NCBI GenBank assembly: GCA_023079485.1
Contig: CM041090.1
Coordinates: forward strand, 39,334,874 to 39,398,873
DNA length: 64,000 nucleotides
Direction: 5' to 3'
Source: Archilochus colubris
Lineage: Eukaryota > Chordata > Aves > Apodiformes > Trochilidae
Shown: positions 37,401 to 50,774 of the stretch, piece by piece
Layout of the letters: the number at the start of each line of letters is the position of its first letter
How positions within the stretch are numbered: position 1 is the stretch's first letter
Translations under genes and position numbers: made by a program
The notes under the pieces: generated by a model
What the model saw: only the letters and a program-made list of their open reading frames with translations
What the model was told of the DNA's origin: nothing
Database searches by the model: none

Positions 37401-39257
37401 GAGGGCAGAAATCAACAGCAATGTCAGCTCAAGAAGAGAGTTCATCCTGGTTCTTTATTTCCAGGACTGAATGAGGTCCTTATCAAGCTCAGGAAATGTT
37501 TGGCCTTTGCTTTAAAGAAACTTTTATGAGTCTGTCAGCTTGGTTTAAAAATTTGTGTGGGTTATCTGGTGTGCTGTCAGATACACTTTTACACTTGTCC
37601 AGATCTTTGGATTAAAGTGTACTTTCCTGTAATTTTAAGTGCCAGCAAGTTGATTCATGCCATAAAAGATGAGAAATGGCTCTCATTTTTTCAGCAGAAC
37701 TCACTCTGTAGAAAATAGACAGAGAAAGAACCAGGGGTGCTGAGGAAGCTAGGGCAGAGTGACATAATATTTTATTTTATTTTTAATTTTGGGGGGAATG
37801 TTATTTTTGGATGTCAAACCACAAGGATTCCAAGGAAAAAATGGAAGGGAGCCAGTTCTGTGGTGAAATAAGATTGTAGAAGAGAACAGAGAGAGAACAG
37901 AGTTGCTCTGCCCTGCGATGCAAGACAGAACTGGAGCCAAAAGAGACAAAAGTGGAGCAGTTCTCAAGACACTGTAACATCACAGGGGGACTGATAGCAC
38001 CAAATCCCCACTCTGTGAATTTAGATGTGTAGTGTGCTAGTTGTTTAGGCTCTATCATGGACTACAAGAGAAGGGAGCTATTCCAAAGTCTGATTCATCC
38101 TGGCATATCACTAAAGTAGGACAGTTGATTTGCTTCCTAGAAGTCTCAGCTGCTTCATCAGTTACAAAGGGATCCAAGTGACTTGGGTAGACCAGCTAAA
38201 ATGAGATGCCTAAAGGGTAAGATTGCCTCACCTACTTGCAGAGGCCAAAGAAGCCCACTGATACTTGTTATTTTGACCCCTGAAGACTGTCTGTAATGAA
38301 TTCAGCCCTTTCAGCCTGCTTGGCTCATTGGATTTCATTTCCTGTGGGAACAGGAAGAATCTAGGGCTGGAATTTGTTTCGTTTGGAAGTCTGGTGGTAA
38401 ACTAGAGTACAGCAAATTTGATAGCAGGCAAATACTGCCTTTCAGGGTGTAGCAGTTGTCTTTTAGGAAGGCTGCACAGCAGCTCTGGCTGCTATTGCAC
38501 AACACTGCTTATGGATTTATCTCCAGTGACAGTCCTGTGTGAAGAAGCACATTAGTGTACATGGTGACACAGGCATGAAAACTGCTTCCTAAATTGCTTT
38601 GATCTTGGTCTCTTTGGTGATCTAAAAGCCAAGGGATGAGTCTCTTCTGGAGGAGCCATTCTGTTGTGACTGATGAAGGAAACAAGCAAATGGAAGAACA
38701 AGAGAAAAGAGGTTAAACTGGACAAAAGGCTTGGCCTGATATCTGAAAAACGCTGCCTTTATTTCTCTTTGCTTCACTCTAAACAAGTCTTTGATTTTTT
38801 TAATCTGACACTGGCTAACTTCAAACAAAATGAGTTTTCTTCTTGCTTGGTTCCCTTCTGCTTGGCATCCCTCTCCTTCCACACCTGCTGGTCCTTGGCA
38901 GAGAAGAACAGACCCTCTCATTTTGCTCCCCCTTGGATCCCAGCTCTGCCTGCATGAGTGACAGCTGCTGTCTGAGCCTTTGGTCGACTGATGATTGTGC
39001 ATTAGTCTAAGACTGCACAATGAGGTATGGTACAAGTTAGACCATCTACAGATGCCATCCATCTGTTCCATCACTGGCTGCTCGTAGAAATACATTTTCT
39101 CCCATTGTCCTCAAAAGTTTCTTTTCTGGATGTCTTCTTCCACGCTGAACACAAGGAACTTTCCTTCATAGCTGGAGCTCTGCAGTGCTGCTCCTGGGCT
39201 GAGTGACTTCTCAGCCTTCTGTTCTTTTAGAGCTACTCCAGCACCTCATTGTCTGTC

Positions 39258-39402
39258 CTCTGGGGCTCTTCTTCTGTTGGGGTGCACCTCATGTCTGCCT
39301 CTGGGGCTCTGCTTCTGTTGGGGTGCACCTCATGTCTGCCTCTGGGGCTCTGCTTCTGTTGGGGTGCATCTCATGTCTCTCCTCTGGGGCTCTGCTTCTG
39401 AG
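39258..39402 (+). repeat. 41-bp minisatellite, ~3.5 copies
   Basis: Units beginning CTCTGGGGCTC start at 39258, 39299, 39340 and 39382 (periods 41, 41, 42). The middle two are almost identical; the last is partial. Confidence 0.93.
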
Positions 39403-40116
39403 CTGCCCTCATATGTCCTCACTGCTTACACTCCCTTGTTTTCCTGGATGCATCTTCCAGCCAATGCTCATCAGGTAATAACACAAATAATGTCTGCTGC
39501 CTTTCCCAGGGGAGCTGAAGACTTTGAGAATTTTTTCCCTGTGCAACAATGAAGTGATTTCTAGCTGTTGTATTTGTATTTGTTTATGAACTGTGAAGCA
39601 CAAAATCTCTTTTTTCCATTGAAGGTCCACTTGAGCTTCCTGCTTCCCTGAGATTAGGACTTTGAGAGCCCCTCAAGCTGAAGGCTATCAACAACATCAA
39701 GGAGAAATTCTTTATCTCCTTCCCAAGAAAATCCAGGATTTGGCTGGACATCCTCTCAGATGCCCAGTCTCTCCTAGGGTGCTTCCATCTGACCTACCAT
39801 TCCCTTTTTAACTCTGCCTTGGGTCTACCTTACCTGGAGGCAGTTTTGATCCTCAGCACTCCCTCCCCTCCCTTCATCCCTCCTCCCAAGCCACCACACA
39901 CTCTTCAGCCAAGGCAGAGTTGGCAGGATAGACAGGAACTCTTCCAAGAAGAGGATCTTTATCAGTCAAGCAGTTGCTTGTCATCTTGTCCCCTCCTGAT
40001 TCACAGGTGGCTTTGAGCTGCCCCGTCTGGCAACACAGGAGGCAACTGCTAACAGAGTCTAGTTAATTCAGTTCAGTAAAACAGAAGAATTTAGGATGAC
40101 AGGATGAAAGATCACC

Positions 40117-40138
40117 TTTTTTTTTTTTTTTTTTTTTT
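40117..40138 (+). repeat. Poly-T tract
   Basis: A run of about 22 thymines; no retroelement body is recognisable on its minus-strand 5' side. Confidence 0.9.
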
Positions 40139-40442
40139 CACTGTGATGCCCTGAAGGCAGGCTTCTTACTCTGCAAAATCTTGGAAATTGTGGTTGACAT
40201 CAGCTTTGATGGAATGAAATACAGGTCCTGTCCAGCCTGAGGTTGCCTTGTTGTGCTTAATGTTTGATGAGTTGGTTCATGGCATCATTATCTGTCCCCT
40301 GTACCTGTTGTGAGTACTCCAGAGACTTGCTGAGCCAGTTTATCCTATGTGAGCTTCATCTTTATTGGCTTGGATTTTTCTACAGTTGAACTTTGCAGCT
40401 GCACATGGCAAGTACAGGTCTTGCTGCTTGTGTTCCTAGGTG

Positions 40443-40545
40443 TGTGATAGACATGGGATTGTTCAGATTGAAAGGGATTTCAGGAAGTCACCTGGCCCAC
40501 CCTCCTATTTTTAAAGCAGAGTCAGCATTGAATTCAGGTTGTGAA
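40443..40545 (-). mobile_element. Old CR1 LINE fragment
   Basis: Contains diverged CR1 3'-end sequence in reverse orientation (GATTGAAAGGGATTTCAGGA, then a TGGCCCACCCTCC motif and a degraded AAAGCAGAGTCAGCAT). There is no coding content. Confidence 0.6.
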
Positions 40546-41185
40546 GAACAGTGGGTTTAACACCAATGGAAAGAAGATGCAGAAGGCTGATTTGATAACT
40601 GGGTTTTGTCAGGGGGGTGTTCGTTGCTTTGAGCAACCTAGTCTGGTTTCCTGGGGGATGATGTCTAACAGGTTCATCCTCCTTGAAGACTCCTAAGACT
40701 CCCCTAAACTTCTCTGGAGGACCCTCTGTGTCCCCCAGCTTCTGGCTGGGTGAGTGGCCATCCCTGCTGTGGATCCCTGTGAGATGCACATAAACATTTT
40801 GCATGTCTCTCATGTAGGATCACACGTGCTCCCTGGACAACAGTTCACACATTTAGACTGATCAATAGATGGAATAAACAACAATTTGTTTCTGAGCTCA
40901 CTCTGCAGCCTTTGTGAGGCCCTGGTTTGTATTTCTGATCTTTGCATTGAACGTTTTGCACAAAATTTATTGGAGCAGATTTTTTAAAAATCCTCCATGT
41001 CTTGGCCATGTTTGGTTGATATGGACCCATGTGCTTTAAAAAAACAACTCTTGAAATTCAGAGGGAAGAATCTGGATATATCTGTGGCAGAACCCTGAGC
41101 TTGTGTGCTGGTTTCAGTTAAGGAAAAGCTGAAGTTATAGTCCCTAATATAAGAAATGATCAAGTCTGTGATGGAGGTGACACTC

Positions 41186-41280
41186 AAGATCATAGAATTG
41201 TTTTGGTTGGAAAAGACCTTTAAGGTGATCAGATCCAACCATTAACCCAGCACACTGCTGAACCCACCACTGAGCCATGG
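41186..41280 (-). mobile_element. CR1 LINE 3'-end fragment
   Basis: Starts ATCATAGAATTGTTTTGGTT, continues GAAAAGACCTTTAAGGTGAT and ends at CACTGAGCCATG. It is related to the element at 34785 and cut short. Confidence 0.85.
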
Positions 41281-44200
41281 TCCTGTGTAAAGGGAATAGA
41301 AAATAGCTGGAGTTTGGACACTGAACTCCCCATGGGAAGGGACACAGGGTTATTCCTGAGCAGGAGTCCAAAGTAAGGCCTCAATCTGAAGTAACTGGTT
41401 CCCACTAACTTCATCTTCATCCCAGTGTCTTGCAGCAGCTTGGAGCTCAGGATGGATGTGTTACATGGATGTTTACTTGAAATTCTTCATGAGGACCCTT
41501 TGCTCTGGGGTACCCTCCCAAATTATATTTGTTTCTCTTGTCCCAGCACAAAAAGCAAAGCATATCCCCCAAAAGTCAGAGTTTACTATGTTGGATGCTG
41601 CAAATGAGGGGGTTGTTTGGTGAACAGGCTCACATGACAGTGAAAAATGTGTTTTGGGGCCACAGCATGCAGAAGGAGGGGTTGTTAAGTTATGGGGTAG
41701 TTGTGCCCTCTACAAAGATTCCTATGGGAGTGGGAAACTAATGGGAAGGTCTCTCCTTTCCCTCTCCTTACCCAGGTGTGATCCAGTGTGTCCAGATGGT
41801 GAGTGAGGGAGACTTTCTTAGTCTGTGTTTCTGGTATTCAGGACAGGTCAAGTACTGCTTGTCCAAAGAGCCATCCCCTTTTATATAGGAATAAAAGAGC
41901 AGCTTTACAGCATATTTGGAGTAGTAAGTTCTTGCTCCAAGGTGGGCAGTTTTTAAAGTTCCTGGGCAAAGAAGGAAAATATTAAACATTTCTCCAGGCG
42001 TTTTAGCCACTTAAGTTTAAAAAGTATCCCCCCCACCCTCCCATATTTCTGTGAATTTGGGTTTGTTTGGGTTTTTTTGCAACGTGGCTGTCAATCTTAG
42101 GTTGGAGCAGTATGGCTGCTGATCTCTCTGGTACACAAAGGAGGGAAGGTGCCTTGCTCATAAACCAAGCAAAGAAACAGTTAAGTTATCTTAAGCTGTG
42201 TAAGCAAAAAGATAAAAAAAAAAAAAGAGGGGGGGAAAAAGTTGCCAAGATATTTTTGACAAAAGACAGGGAAATGAGAGGCTGTTTGGGGTATGCAAAA
42301 AATTTTTCCTTTCATACATATTGACAGCCAGAGGGGGGTTATTATTGAGAATATGGGTAAAGTTACTGCCAGTTTCTGCTGGTACTCATGTTTAAAAAGA
42401 AACTATGGAAACCAGGAGTAGGAATATTAATTAAGTTCAAATTTGGAATGCCTTTGCCAGGAGTGGCTGCATGAATTCAATGAAGCATCCTGTTGGGTTG
42501 CAATTCACTGCGTTGTTTGTGATTTAATAGAATGCTGAACTTTTCATAAATTAACATGTTGTTTCAATAATCTGATTAAAAGGTTATATGTTGATAAGAT
42601 TAGCCTTAGCTGAGGTTTTTTTCCCCCCTTCTTGCTTAAAGAACCAATGTACATGTTCTTTCATCACTAGGCAGCCGCAAGCTGTACCTTAGGGCCACGA
42701 TCAGTGACTCCTTTAGATTGTGGGAGTGTGGGTGAAGTCAGTGCAGCTCTGACAGTTCTTTCCAGCTGAGGGAATGACTCTTGTCCCCAGATTCTGGTGA
42801 GCATCTTAGTGACTAAGATATTGCAAAAATACTGATTTTGAAAAAAGGTTTTGATGAACTTCACAAGTTGGTTTGATCCAGTTTCTTAGAATGGGATGGC
42901 AGTGATGCTACTTTAGTCTGTACCAGTTGGGCTTTTTCTTCCTAATAACTTGACTATATTACTATATGTTTAAAAGTTATATAGATGCACATGTGTCTGA
43001 ATATACAGACATGCAGAGAGAAAGAAGGGGAGACAGACACACTCGTAAGCAGAGGGAGGAAGGAAAAAACCTTTGCTTATGGAGGATCACCTAGGAGAGT
43101 TGAGATACCACCTGAATAAACTCAACCCTGCAACATCCAATCTAGAAACTGATTCAAAGAGGTATTGGAGTGTCTAAATCCCATCATTTCGAAGAGACTT
43201 TACATGCCAGAATAACTCTTTACAGGGCTGTGCCATAACATGGTTTGCCTTAGTGCTCTGCAAGCATTTCCTGGGTCCACCAGGCTGGATGTGAGGGATA
43301 GGATGAATTTTGTGGTCACTGGTAGCAGGCAGGGAAATAAAGGCACAGAACCACGGATGGAAGTGTCTTCCAGCAGAGCAGGCAGGCCCTTTTTTATGTA
43401 GATAGCTACCATCCTTGTGGACCTTCTCTTTACATGGATTCAGCCACCCTTTACCCCCCCAGCTCTTCATCTGTGTCCAGCCCTCTGTATAACTTCAATG
43501 TGCAGGTACATCAGCTGGCATGGCAGTTTGAGCTGAAATAACCCAAAGCCCAAGAATGGCCTAAATTTTACAACAAATAAGGAAAAAATACATAGCTGTT
43601 TGCCTGGAACATCAGGCACTAAGTGGTGAGTTAAGGGCTAAACAGAGCAACCAGTTCTGTTAACTATTCCCAGGAATTATTCCCAGTTTATGCCCCAGTC
43701 CTCAGTGAATTTCACAGAACTGGTTGACATGTTTGGTGTTAACATTCATTGAGCAACCTCCCTCTCCCATGGCCTTGCCTGAAAACAGAGGAGAGGCTTT
43801 CCAGTGGTGACTCCAGCTTTGCCAAAAGTGACTTGTAGGTCAACCAGGGGGATGTGGAAGTGGCAGAAGGAGAGGTGGGGAGCAGAGTGGGTTGGCTGAG
43901 AGCTGACAGGGAGACTTAACCCAAGGATGCTGCTCTGTATTTGGGAGTTCCAATGAAATACACTCCAAGTAAGACACTCCAGCCCCTTCCTGTGAAAGGC
44001 AGAGCTTCAGGAAGGCTGCCAGTTCTGGGTAAGAATAGAGTAGCTGCTCTGGTTTTTAACTGCCTTACATCTTTGTGGTAAGAATGGTGACTGTGTGCAG
44101 AAAGCGCTTATTAAGCCAAAAATAACCCCCCATTTTTCTGTGAAAAGCAAGTTATAAATATAATCACAGTCAGCAGTAGATCTCAAATCTAAATTGTATG

Positions 44201-45744
44201 CTTTGCTGAGACTTTTTTTTTTTTTTTTCCTTCCCCAAACAGAGGTTAGCAGATGGGAAAAAAAGATGCACTTCCCTGGGATGGTAGAAGGGAGGCAGCC
44301 TTGTTTCAAGTAATGCTGTTTCTGGGCGATAATCCAAAATGCACAGTAGGCAGAAGTTAAAAGGAAGTGCTTGCTTTTAGGTTTTTAAACTATATCCCTT
44401 AATCCTGCGTGATGATTGACAATCATGATTTAGAGTACGAGGTGCCCCTTTCTAATCCTGCAAGTTTGATGTTATTTGCGTATCTAGTATGGCTTTATTC
44501 AACTAAAACTAAATGGGAGCCTCTGCAATTGATGCCACATTTCAGAGATGAGTCCTGGACTGGGAGTCTATTTACAGATTAGTGGATACACAGGATCCAT
44601 AGTACTGGCCTTTTTTTTTAATGTGTGTGTGTGTGTGTGTAATTTAAAGACTCCAAAAGGCACATTTACAATTAAAATGTTTCTTGCTGGGTAAGAATAC
44701 TAGTGGGAGACTTTTTACATAATTTAATTCACCGTGAAGGGAAGTAATATACAAGATTATATTAATCCTAGTTTGATAATTATAGTAAAATAAGAATACA
44801 TGTTTGTATTTAATAATGATTAAAAAGCTATCGTTTATTGGCTTTGTGTGTTTTATTATAATATATGTGCTTGATCTTGGTTTCCACAGAAATGCTTCTC
44901 TTCTGAAGCTGAAGTTTACAGTAAGCCAATGCACAATGAAAAGGACAAAACAGTTAATGAGTATTTGCCCCTGGTTTGTTATTTGGAAAGGTGAGGTGAC
45001 ACTTCTTATCTTCTGCCATCAGCAGCTTTGAATTGGATTTTGTTTAAAGGAAAGGAGGAGTAGATCATGATACATTAGGAATGACAAATGAAGCAAGCAG
45101 TTGAAAAAGCAAAGCTGGATGTGGCTTAAGCATGGGAAGCTTTGCAGCATCTCCTGCATTTTGTAGGGTTTACTGTTGATTTATCAAATACAGACCAGCT
45201 AAGATGCTTGCTCTTACTGGCTGAAGCCTGGCATGTATATTTAGCATTAATCACAAGCAGCTGTGGTGGAGGGAAACCTTCTTTCTAACCAACCAGATTA
45301 TATTAGATTAAAATGATCCATATGTAAGGTGTTGCAATACCTACTACTAGGGCAAGAGGGAAATCACATTATACTTGCAACTAGATTAACACAGGGCTTG
45401 AGCTGACAAATAATTTCTCTCCTGCATTTTTATTTTGTCAGGTGGGAGAAATCAAATGTTGCTCCACCAGTGAGCTGCCTCCTCCAGCCATGCTTCTGTA
45501 ATTGCTTTGGAGGCTCACACCAGTTCCTTGAGTTGACAGAGGATCCTGATGCCATAGCAGAGATGTGTTTAAAGTCCCAGTCACACAGCCTGGTCTGCAG
45601 GGTGTATAGCTGCCTGGAAGCCACAACAGGTTGGTTAATGGGTGATTTTGGGTGCATTATTTTGCACCTTGGGTGCTGGAGAACCTGGCTGGCAGATGGC
45701 TGAGCTGTGGAGGCAGTGCCTACCATAACATCAGGTGGGGAAAC
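41281..45744. other. Intergenic, no gene recognised
   Basis: Unique sequence with small homopolymers (42220, 44216) and a GT repeat at 44622-44640. A TAATCC cluster and palindrome lie at 44.4-44.8 kb. AT-rich repeat-free blocks at 42.4-42.6 and 45.1-45.4 kb may be conserved but have no distinguishing motif. Confidence 0.7.
44340..44800. promoter_or_regulatory. Candidate homeodomain-bound noncoding element
   Basis: Three OTX/bicoid-type TAATCC sites (44400-44405, 44453-44458, 44763-44768) lie within 370 bp. Between the first two is a perfect inverted repeat ATGATTG-a-CAATCAT at 44412-44426, resembling a paired TALE/PBX-type site. The function is inferred from motifs only. Confidence 0.3.
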
Positions 45745-45745
45745 A

Positions 45746-45975
45746 GAATCATGGAATCATTTATTTGGGTTGGAAAAGACCTCTTAAGATCATCAGGTCC
45801 AACTGTCCACCCAACAACACCATGCCACCTAAACCATGTCCCAGAGTGCCACATCTACACCTTTTTTAACACCTCCAGGGATGGTGGTTTCACCACTTTC
45901 CTGGGAAATCTGTTCCAATGCTTCACCACTCTTTCAGTAAAGAAATTTTTCCTAATATCCAATCTAAGGAGTGCA
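45746..45975 (-). mobile_element. Older CR1 LINE fragment
   Basis: Reverse-orientation CR1 3' end beginning AATCATGGAATCATTTATTT and carrying remnants of the terminal reverse-transcriptase frame (the equivalents of TTCTTTACTGAAAGAGTGGT). More diverged than the young copies. Confidence 0.85.
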
Positions 45976-48116
45976 ATCAATTATAACCTGGTGTACCATG
46001 CATGGTGAGAGCATTCTCCCAGGAACGGGGAGTCAGCATGTGCTGTGTGCTTGCAAAACTCATCCAAGAGGGCAGGAATATTTAACTTTTGTGGCTTGAG
46101 ACTGTTAGAGAAGTTCAATACATGATGTTTCTCTAGGACAGTACAGATAACAGCTCTATAACATATTGCATAGACCTGAGGAGGGGGGGACAAGGACACT
46201 GAGCTTGATTTGCATAATGCCAGTGTAGGAATTTGGCTGCCAGTGGGGCAGGAGGAAGTGGTGGGCTGTATATAATTCACTCTCTTGATTGTCAATAGCA
46301 CCAGGAGCTCCACACTGAGCTACTGGGATGGAGCCCTGGTGGGTCTGGGCATGCTTCCAGCCTGCTCTGTCACAGAGGAAATTCCTCTCTTCAGTAGTTT
46401 TGCCTGAGCAAAGAGGACAGGGTCAGGATTCTGATTATCTGGAACTCTTGAGGACTGTGTTTATCTTGTTACAGGTATTGCTGATTTTTCTTTTTTTTTT
46501 TTTACCATAAAACCAGGCTTTGAGACACCATTATGTTCTCTCTGAACTAAGTGTAAGGCTGTATTATGGTGTCTCTTCAATCTTATGTTCAGAACACCTC
46601 TTTACTACTTTTCTGGTCTGCTGCACTGGATGTGAAGCTCAGAGGTGGCTCCTGCTCCCTGACATTGCCACCTTGCTGCTCTCCCACCATCTGGGACAGG
46701 TGTAGCAGCCTTGAAAGGAGCTGTCTGGTACTCTGAGAAGGACCACACAGTGCTGTGCTGCAGCTGGGCTCCTCTGTCCCCTCTGCATCTTGTCCTCTGC
46801 CTGAAGGAGGCAAGAGGCTGAGTTACAGCTGAGAACTCAGCTTTTCCTGGTCCTCTCACTCATCCAGTCAAATGTCACATGTGGGAGAGGGAAATCCTGA
46901 GAGGTCTGGGCTTTTCCTAGGAAATAAAATGCAAATAAATGATGGAATAGGTGTTTTCCCTGCACCCTGATGTGCTGGGGTAAGAGCAGAGGAACCAAAG
47001 GAAGAAGGGAACTTGGTTGGAGCAGACCCAGCTCCAGGTTTGATGTTTGGTATTAGAGCTTCATCCCTGCCTGCAGGGTGGAACAACCAGGATGTGTGAT
47101 CACCCCTGGCCCTCTCCTGGCTCAAGGGGAAAAACTGTATTTGTGCTTCTCCTTTGTGATGGGAGCAGACTTTTTGTTTCTCCTCCTCTCTTCTACTGCT
47201 TGGCCAGAAGTTGACCACTTAACCAAGAGCACCATGCTTTCCTTTTCCTGCCTTTCCTTTGTCCTGTGCCCCTTCTCTCTTTGTCAGTCCACTTTGTCAT
47301 TCTGCCTCTCAGCTCATTTTTCATTTGCCACCTGGCTTGTGTCCCCTGAGATCTGGTGGCATAAGAAGTTTGGGTCCTACAGAGATTTCCAGACCTGTTA
47401 TCCTTGTCTTTCTCTAATGTAAGGTCTATTTCTGAGGGCTCTCTGTGCTTGCAGAACTGGTATGGTCTCCAGCCAAATCCTACAGGTGATAATGCTCAAC
47501 TAAAAGTTTACTTCAGATGTAGTATTCTAAAAAATATTGCATTTAAATGATGTGACAAAAATGTCTGAGTTAGGAAGTTTTAAAGTGTGAGCTTGCAAAT
47601 GGAAGCTAATTGGGGTGGATCTTAGATTCTGGCCATCTTCCTACCCAGTCCTGTTAAATGTGGGATCACATTTGGTACTTAAGGCCATTTATTGTGAAAA
47701 ATGCATGGAGTGTTTTGGTTTTTGCCAGGATTTGGTTGTTTTACATGTTTTTGATGGAATCTCAGGCTGCATCTATAGAACATCACTGCAGTAATGGTCA
47801 GGAACAATGCTGCAAGCTGGAGGCAAAGCAGGGCAGGGACTTTGAATAAGTCAAGAATGGAAAGGTCTAAAAAGCAACAGGGTTTGGACTCCCAGTTCCT
47901 CTCAGGATTCTTTGAAAATTAAATCTGTTGAGCTCAATTAAACACTTCCCTGGTTAATGAATACTTTGGATAGCTGGAACACATACCAGTAAACCTTAAT
48001 AACACACTCCACAGCTTATGTTTTTTTATTATCTGTCCTTATATTGCAGAGCATACCAACAAGCTATTGTATGAAGGATCAGCACAACAACTTTTGGGTA
48101 GCATCACTATTTAGGT
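45976..48116. other. Intergenic, no gene recognised
   Basis: Unique sequence. Overlapping open frames of about 115 codons on both strands near 46868-47422 look like chance. T-run at about 46490. Confidence 0.7.
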
Positions 48117-48719
48117 CAATGGCATCCTGGCCTGTATCAAAAACAGCGTCACCAGCAGGTCCAGGGAGGTGATTCTTCCCCTGTACTCAGCGCTGGTTAG
48201 GCCACACCTCGAGTACTGTGTCCAGTTCTGGGCCCCTCAGTTTAAGAAGGATGTAGAGGTCCTGGAACAGGTCCAAAGGAGGGCAACCAGGCTGGTGAAG
48301 GGACTCGAGCACAGGCCCTATGAGGAGAGGCTGAGAGAGCTGGGGCTGTTCAGCCTGAAGAAGAGGAGGCTCAGGGGAGACCTCATTGCTGTCTACAACT
48401 ACCTGAAAGGAGGCTGTAGCGAGGTGGGAACTGGACTCTTTTCACAGACGACCTTCAACAAGACAAGAGGACACAGTCTTAAGTTGTGCCAGGGGAGGTT
48501 TAGGTTAGATATTAGAAAGAATTTCTTCACGGAGAGGGTGATTAGGCTATGGAATGGACTGCCCGGGGAGGTGGTAGATTCTCCGTCCCTGGAGACATTT
48601 AAAAAAGACTGGATGTGGCACTCAGTGCCATGGTCTAGCAACTGCTCCGGTGGGTCAAGGGTTGGACTAGATGATCTCTGAGGTCCCTTCCAACCCGGCT
48701 AATTCTATGATTCTATGAT
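48117..48719 (+). mobile_element. CR1 LINE, young, 5'-truncated (subfamily 2)
   Basis: Begins at AATGGCATCCTGGCCTG and encodes a largely open reverse-transcriptase C-terminal fragment ([20 protein letters not shown], then [17 protein letters not shown], then [14 protein letters not shown]). It ends with two ATTCTATG octamers. One A is lost in the AAAAAAAG run of its relatives, shifting the last part of the frame. Confidence 0.95.
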
Positions 48720-50774
48720 AGGTATGAAATAAAAAAGGCCTTTCAAATAGTGCCTGTAAAACCTCTCTCCCTACAATTTGTCTCTTCAGTTTAAAGCGTG
48801 GGTTTCTCAAGCAGAATTGAGGAATTTTCATATTCTATGAAAATATTCATCTTCATTCTATTCATATTCATATTATTTTCATATTCTATTCTTTATTCAA
48901 GATTGTTTTGGGTGTGTCTCTAGTTACAAAGCCAAACTCCTTGTACCACAGGTGCAATGCAAGAGCATCTTGAAGAGGACAGGAGTACAAGTGCCCAGAG
49001 AAACTTTTACAAATTATAATCAAGCATATTCAGGAATCTGAGCTCTCTCATAGCCTGGGATGTGGGTCGTGCCCCTAAGGTTTTGTGATGTGTTGAGAAA
49101 GGCAAATTCTGTGCTGATGAATTGCTCTTTGCTCCATTTGTAGGTTGAAATTTGCACACTTGGTTGTCACTGCTCTAGGACTAAATGATGGTCCTTTAGG
49201 GTAACTCTTTACACCTGTCTGAGAAACATCTGTTCCTTGTAAATTTGTGGATTTAAACAGTGGTTGTGTGGACAATTGATGTCTTTAAAAGATGCCTTTT
49301 CTGCACATCTCAATGAGGTTTAAGGAAGCAGTCGAAGTCTGAAAAGTATCCTCTCCACAAACCTAATGAATGCACATCTCTGCCAAAGTGCAGCTTGTGT
49401 TATATTTTGAATTAATTGGCAAACAGTTACATAAAGAGATCATATTAAGGTCTCTGAAGTTGGAAGCTGGGTTAAGAATGGGCTTTCATCTTTAAATCTG
49501 CTTTTTCTGACTTTTTAAAAGCTCGTTTTGTCAAGATGCTGTTGACTCTTCTGTTTTGTGCATAGATTTTCTGTCTTTGTTTTTCTGTTAAACAAAGCGT
49601 GTGGTGGGGGAGCCAATAGAACATCAGAGCATTAAAATAAAGAGCTTTAAGGGAAGGAAAAGAGATGTTAAGATTAGGTGAATGAGGGAAGGCAAAGGTG
49701 TGGAGGAGATATAATCAGTAAAAGCATGGCAGTGGCTCTAATGAGACACAAGGCTAATTAAAGAAAAGGAACAGATTTAATTATTCTCAGATATTTTACA
49801 AGGAATGAGAATGAGGCTGGCTGAAATCTCAGTCCTGCTCCAACTCAGAATTATTCTTTTTACTTATTTTAATTTTTTTTAATCTTCCCTTATGAAGGCA
49901 ATGAAAGCTTCCCCAAGACCTGTCCTCATGAGTCAGGTGCTATTTTCTTTCTGGCAATACTGTTGCAAGAGGTAGAATATGTGTTTGTTTTCTGCTTTCT
50001 GTTATATGTTGGTTCTGCTTTTCACTTCATGTTTAGGGAACCATCTTTGAAACTTGGGTTTCAAACAATTTGCAGCCTCTGTTCCATCAGAGTAGAGCTC
50101 TGGGTCTTGCATTTATTCCTGGATTAACCCTATTTTGGAACTGAAATTGTGGGCCATGGTAAAAATTCCTTTTAATCCAAGCCTACCTTGGAAATGAAGT
50201 GCACGTCTTGACCCATCTCTGCTATCCTGGGCTGGAAGCTCCTTGGATTTAGTCTGCATCTCTTGGGCTATAGACTGTGGATGTTGTTCCTTCACTAATC
50301 TCAGGAAAGGAAGGAGAAAATGGAGCTGTGGGTTGTTTGGACCATACAGAATAAAAGTGACAGAATTACTGCTTAAAGCATGGGCTGCAAAAACCTCATC
50401 ACCCAAATCCAGAAACCTCCAGCTCTCCCCATCCATTGCTGGAAAAACCTGGGTGTGCACCACCAACCTGAGGGGTCTCTTGGGACCTCTAATTCATCTG
50501 TGCCTAAATGCTTCATTGGGTCAAACATGTCAGTCTAAAAACCTATCAGGGCTTGCTCTGCCTCACCTGAGAAGGAAGGAATTTGTAAAAGTTTTATTCT
50601 GAAAACCAGGCACGTTCACACTTCAGGGTTGGGCATGTGGGTTCTTGGCATGGGCGACCTTCTTTTGCCTTCCATGGTCCAGATCATTGTTGATCTGTTA
50701 CCATCAAAAAAAAAAAAAAAAAAAAAAAGAATGAGCTCTATGAAAGGTTCATCTTTTAGACAAGATGCCTTAAA
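48720..50774. other. Intergenic, no gene recognised
   Basis: Unique sequence with a TATTC-rich low-complexity patch at 48830-48900 and an A-run at 50707-50728. Overlapping open frames of 117 and 119 codons on opposite strands (50113-50602) match nothing I recognise. Confidence 0.7.
50707..50728 (+). repeat. Poly-A tract just upstream of a CR1
   Basis: About 22 adenines, followed by ~50 bp before the CR1 body begins. CR1 itself ends in octamers rather than poly-A, so this run belongs to something else. Confidence 0.85.

Larger units (their letters stand above)
35419..40442. other. Intergenic, no gene recognised
   Basis: Mostly unique sequence. It holds a CpG-retaining block around 36.6-37.4 kb, a 41-bp minisatellite at 39258-39402 and a poly-T run at 40117-40138. 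No exon or transposon is recognised elsewhere. Confidence 0.7.

Noticed and set aside
46868..47422. Opposite-strand frames of about 115 codons
   Set aside because: No recognisable domain; ordinary chance frames.
50113..50602. Opposite-strand open frames of 117 and 119 codons
   Set aside because: They overlap each other, match nothing known to me, and show no promoter or splice context.
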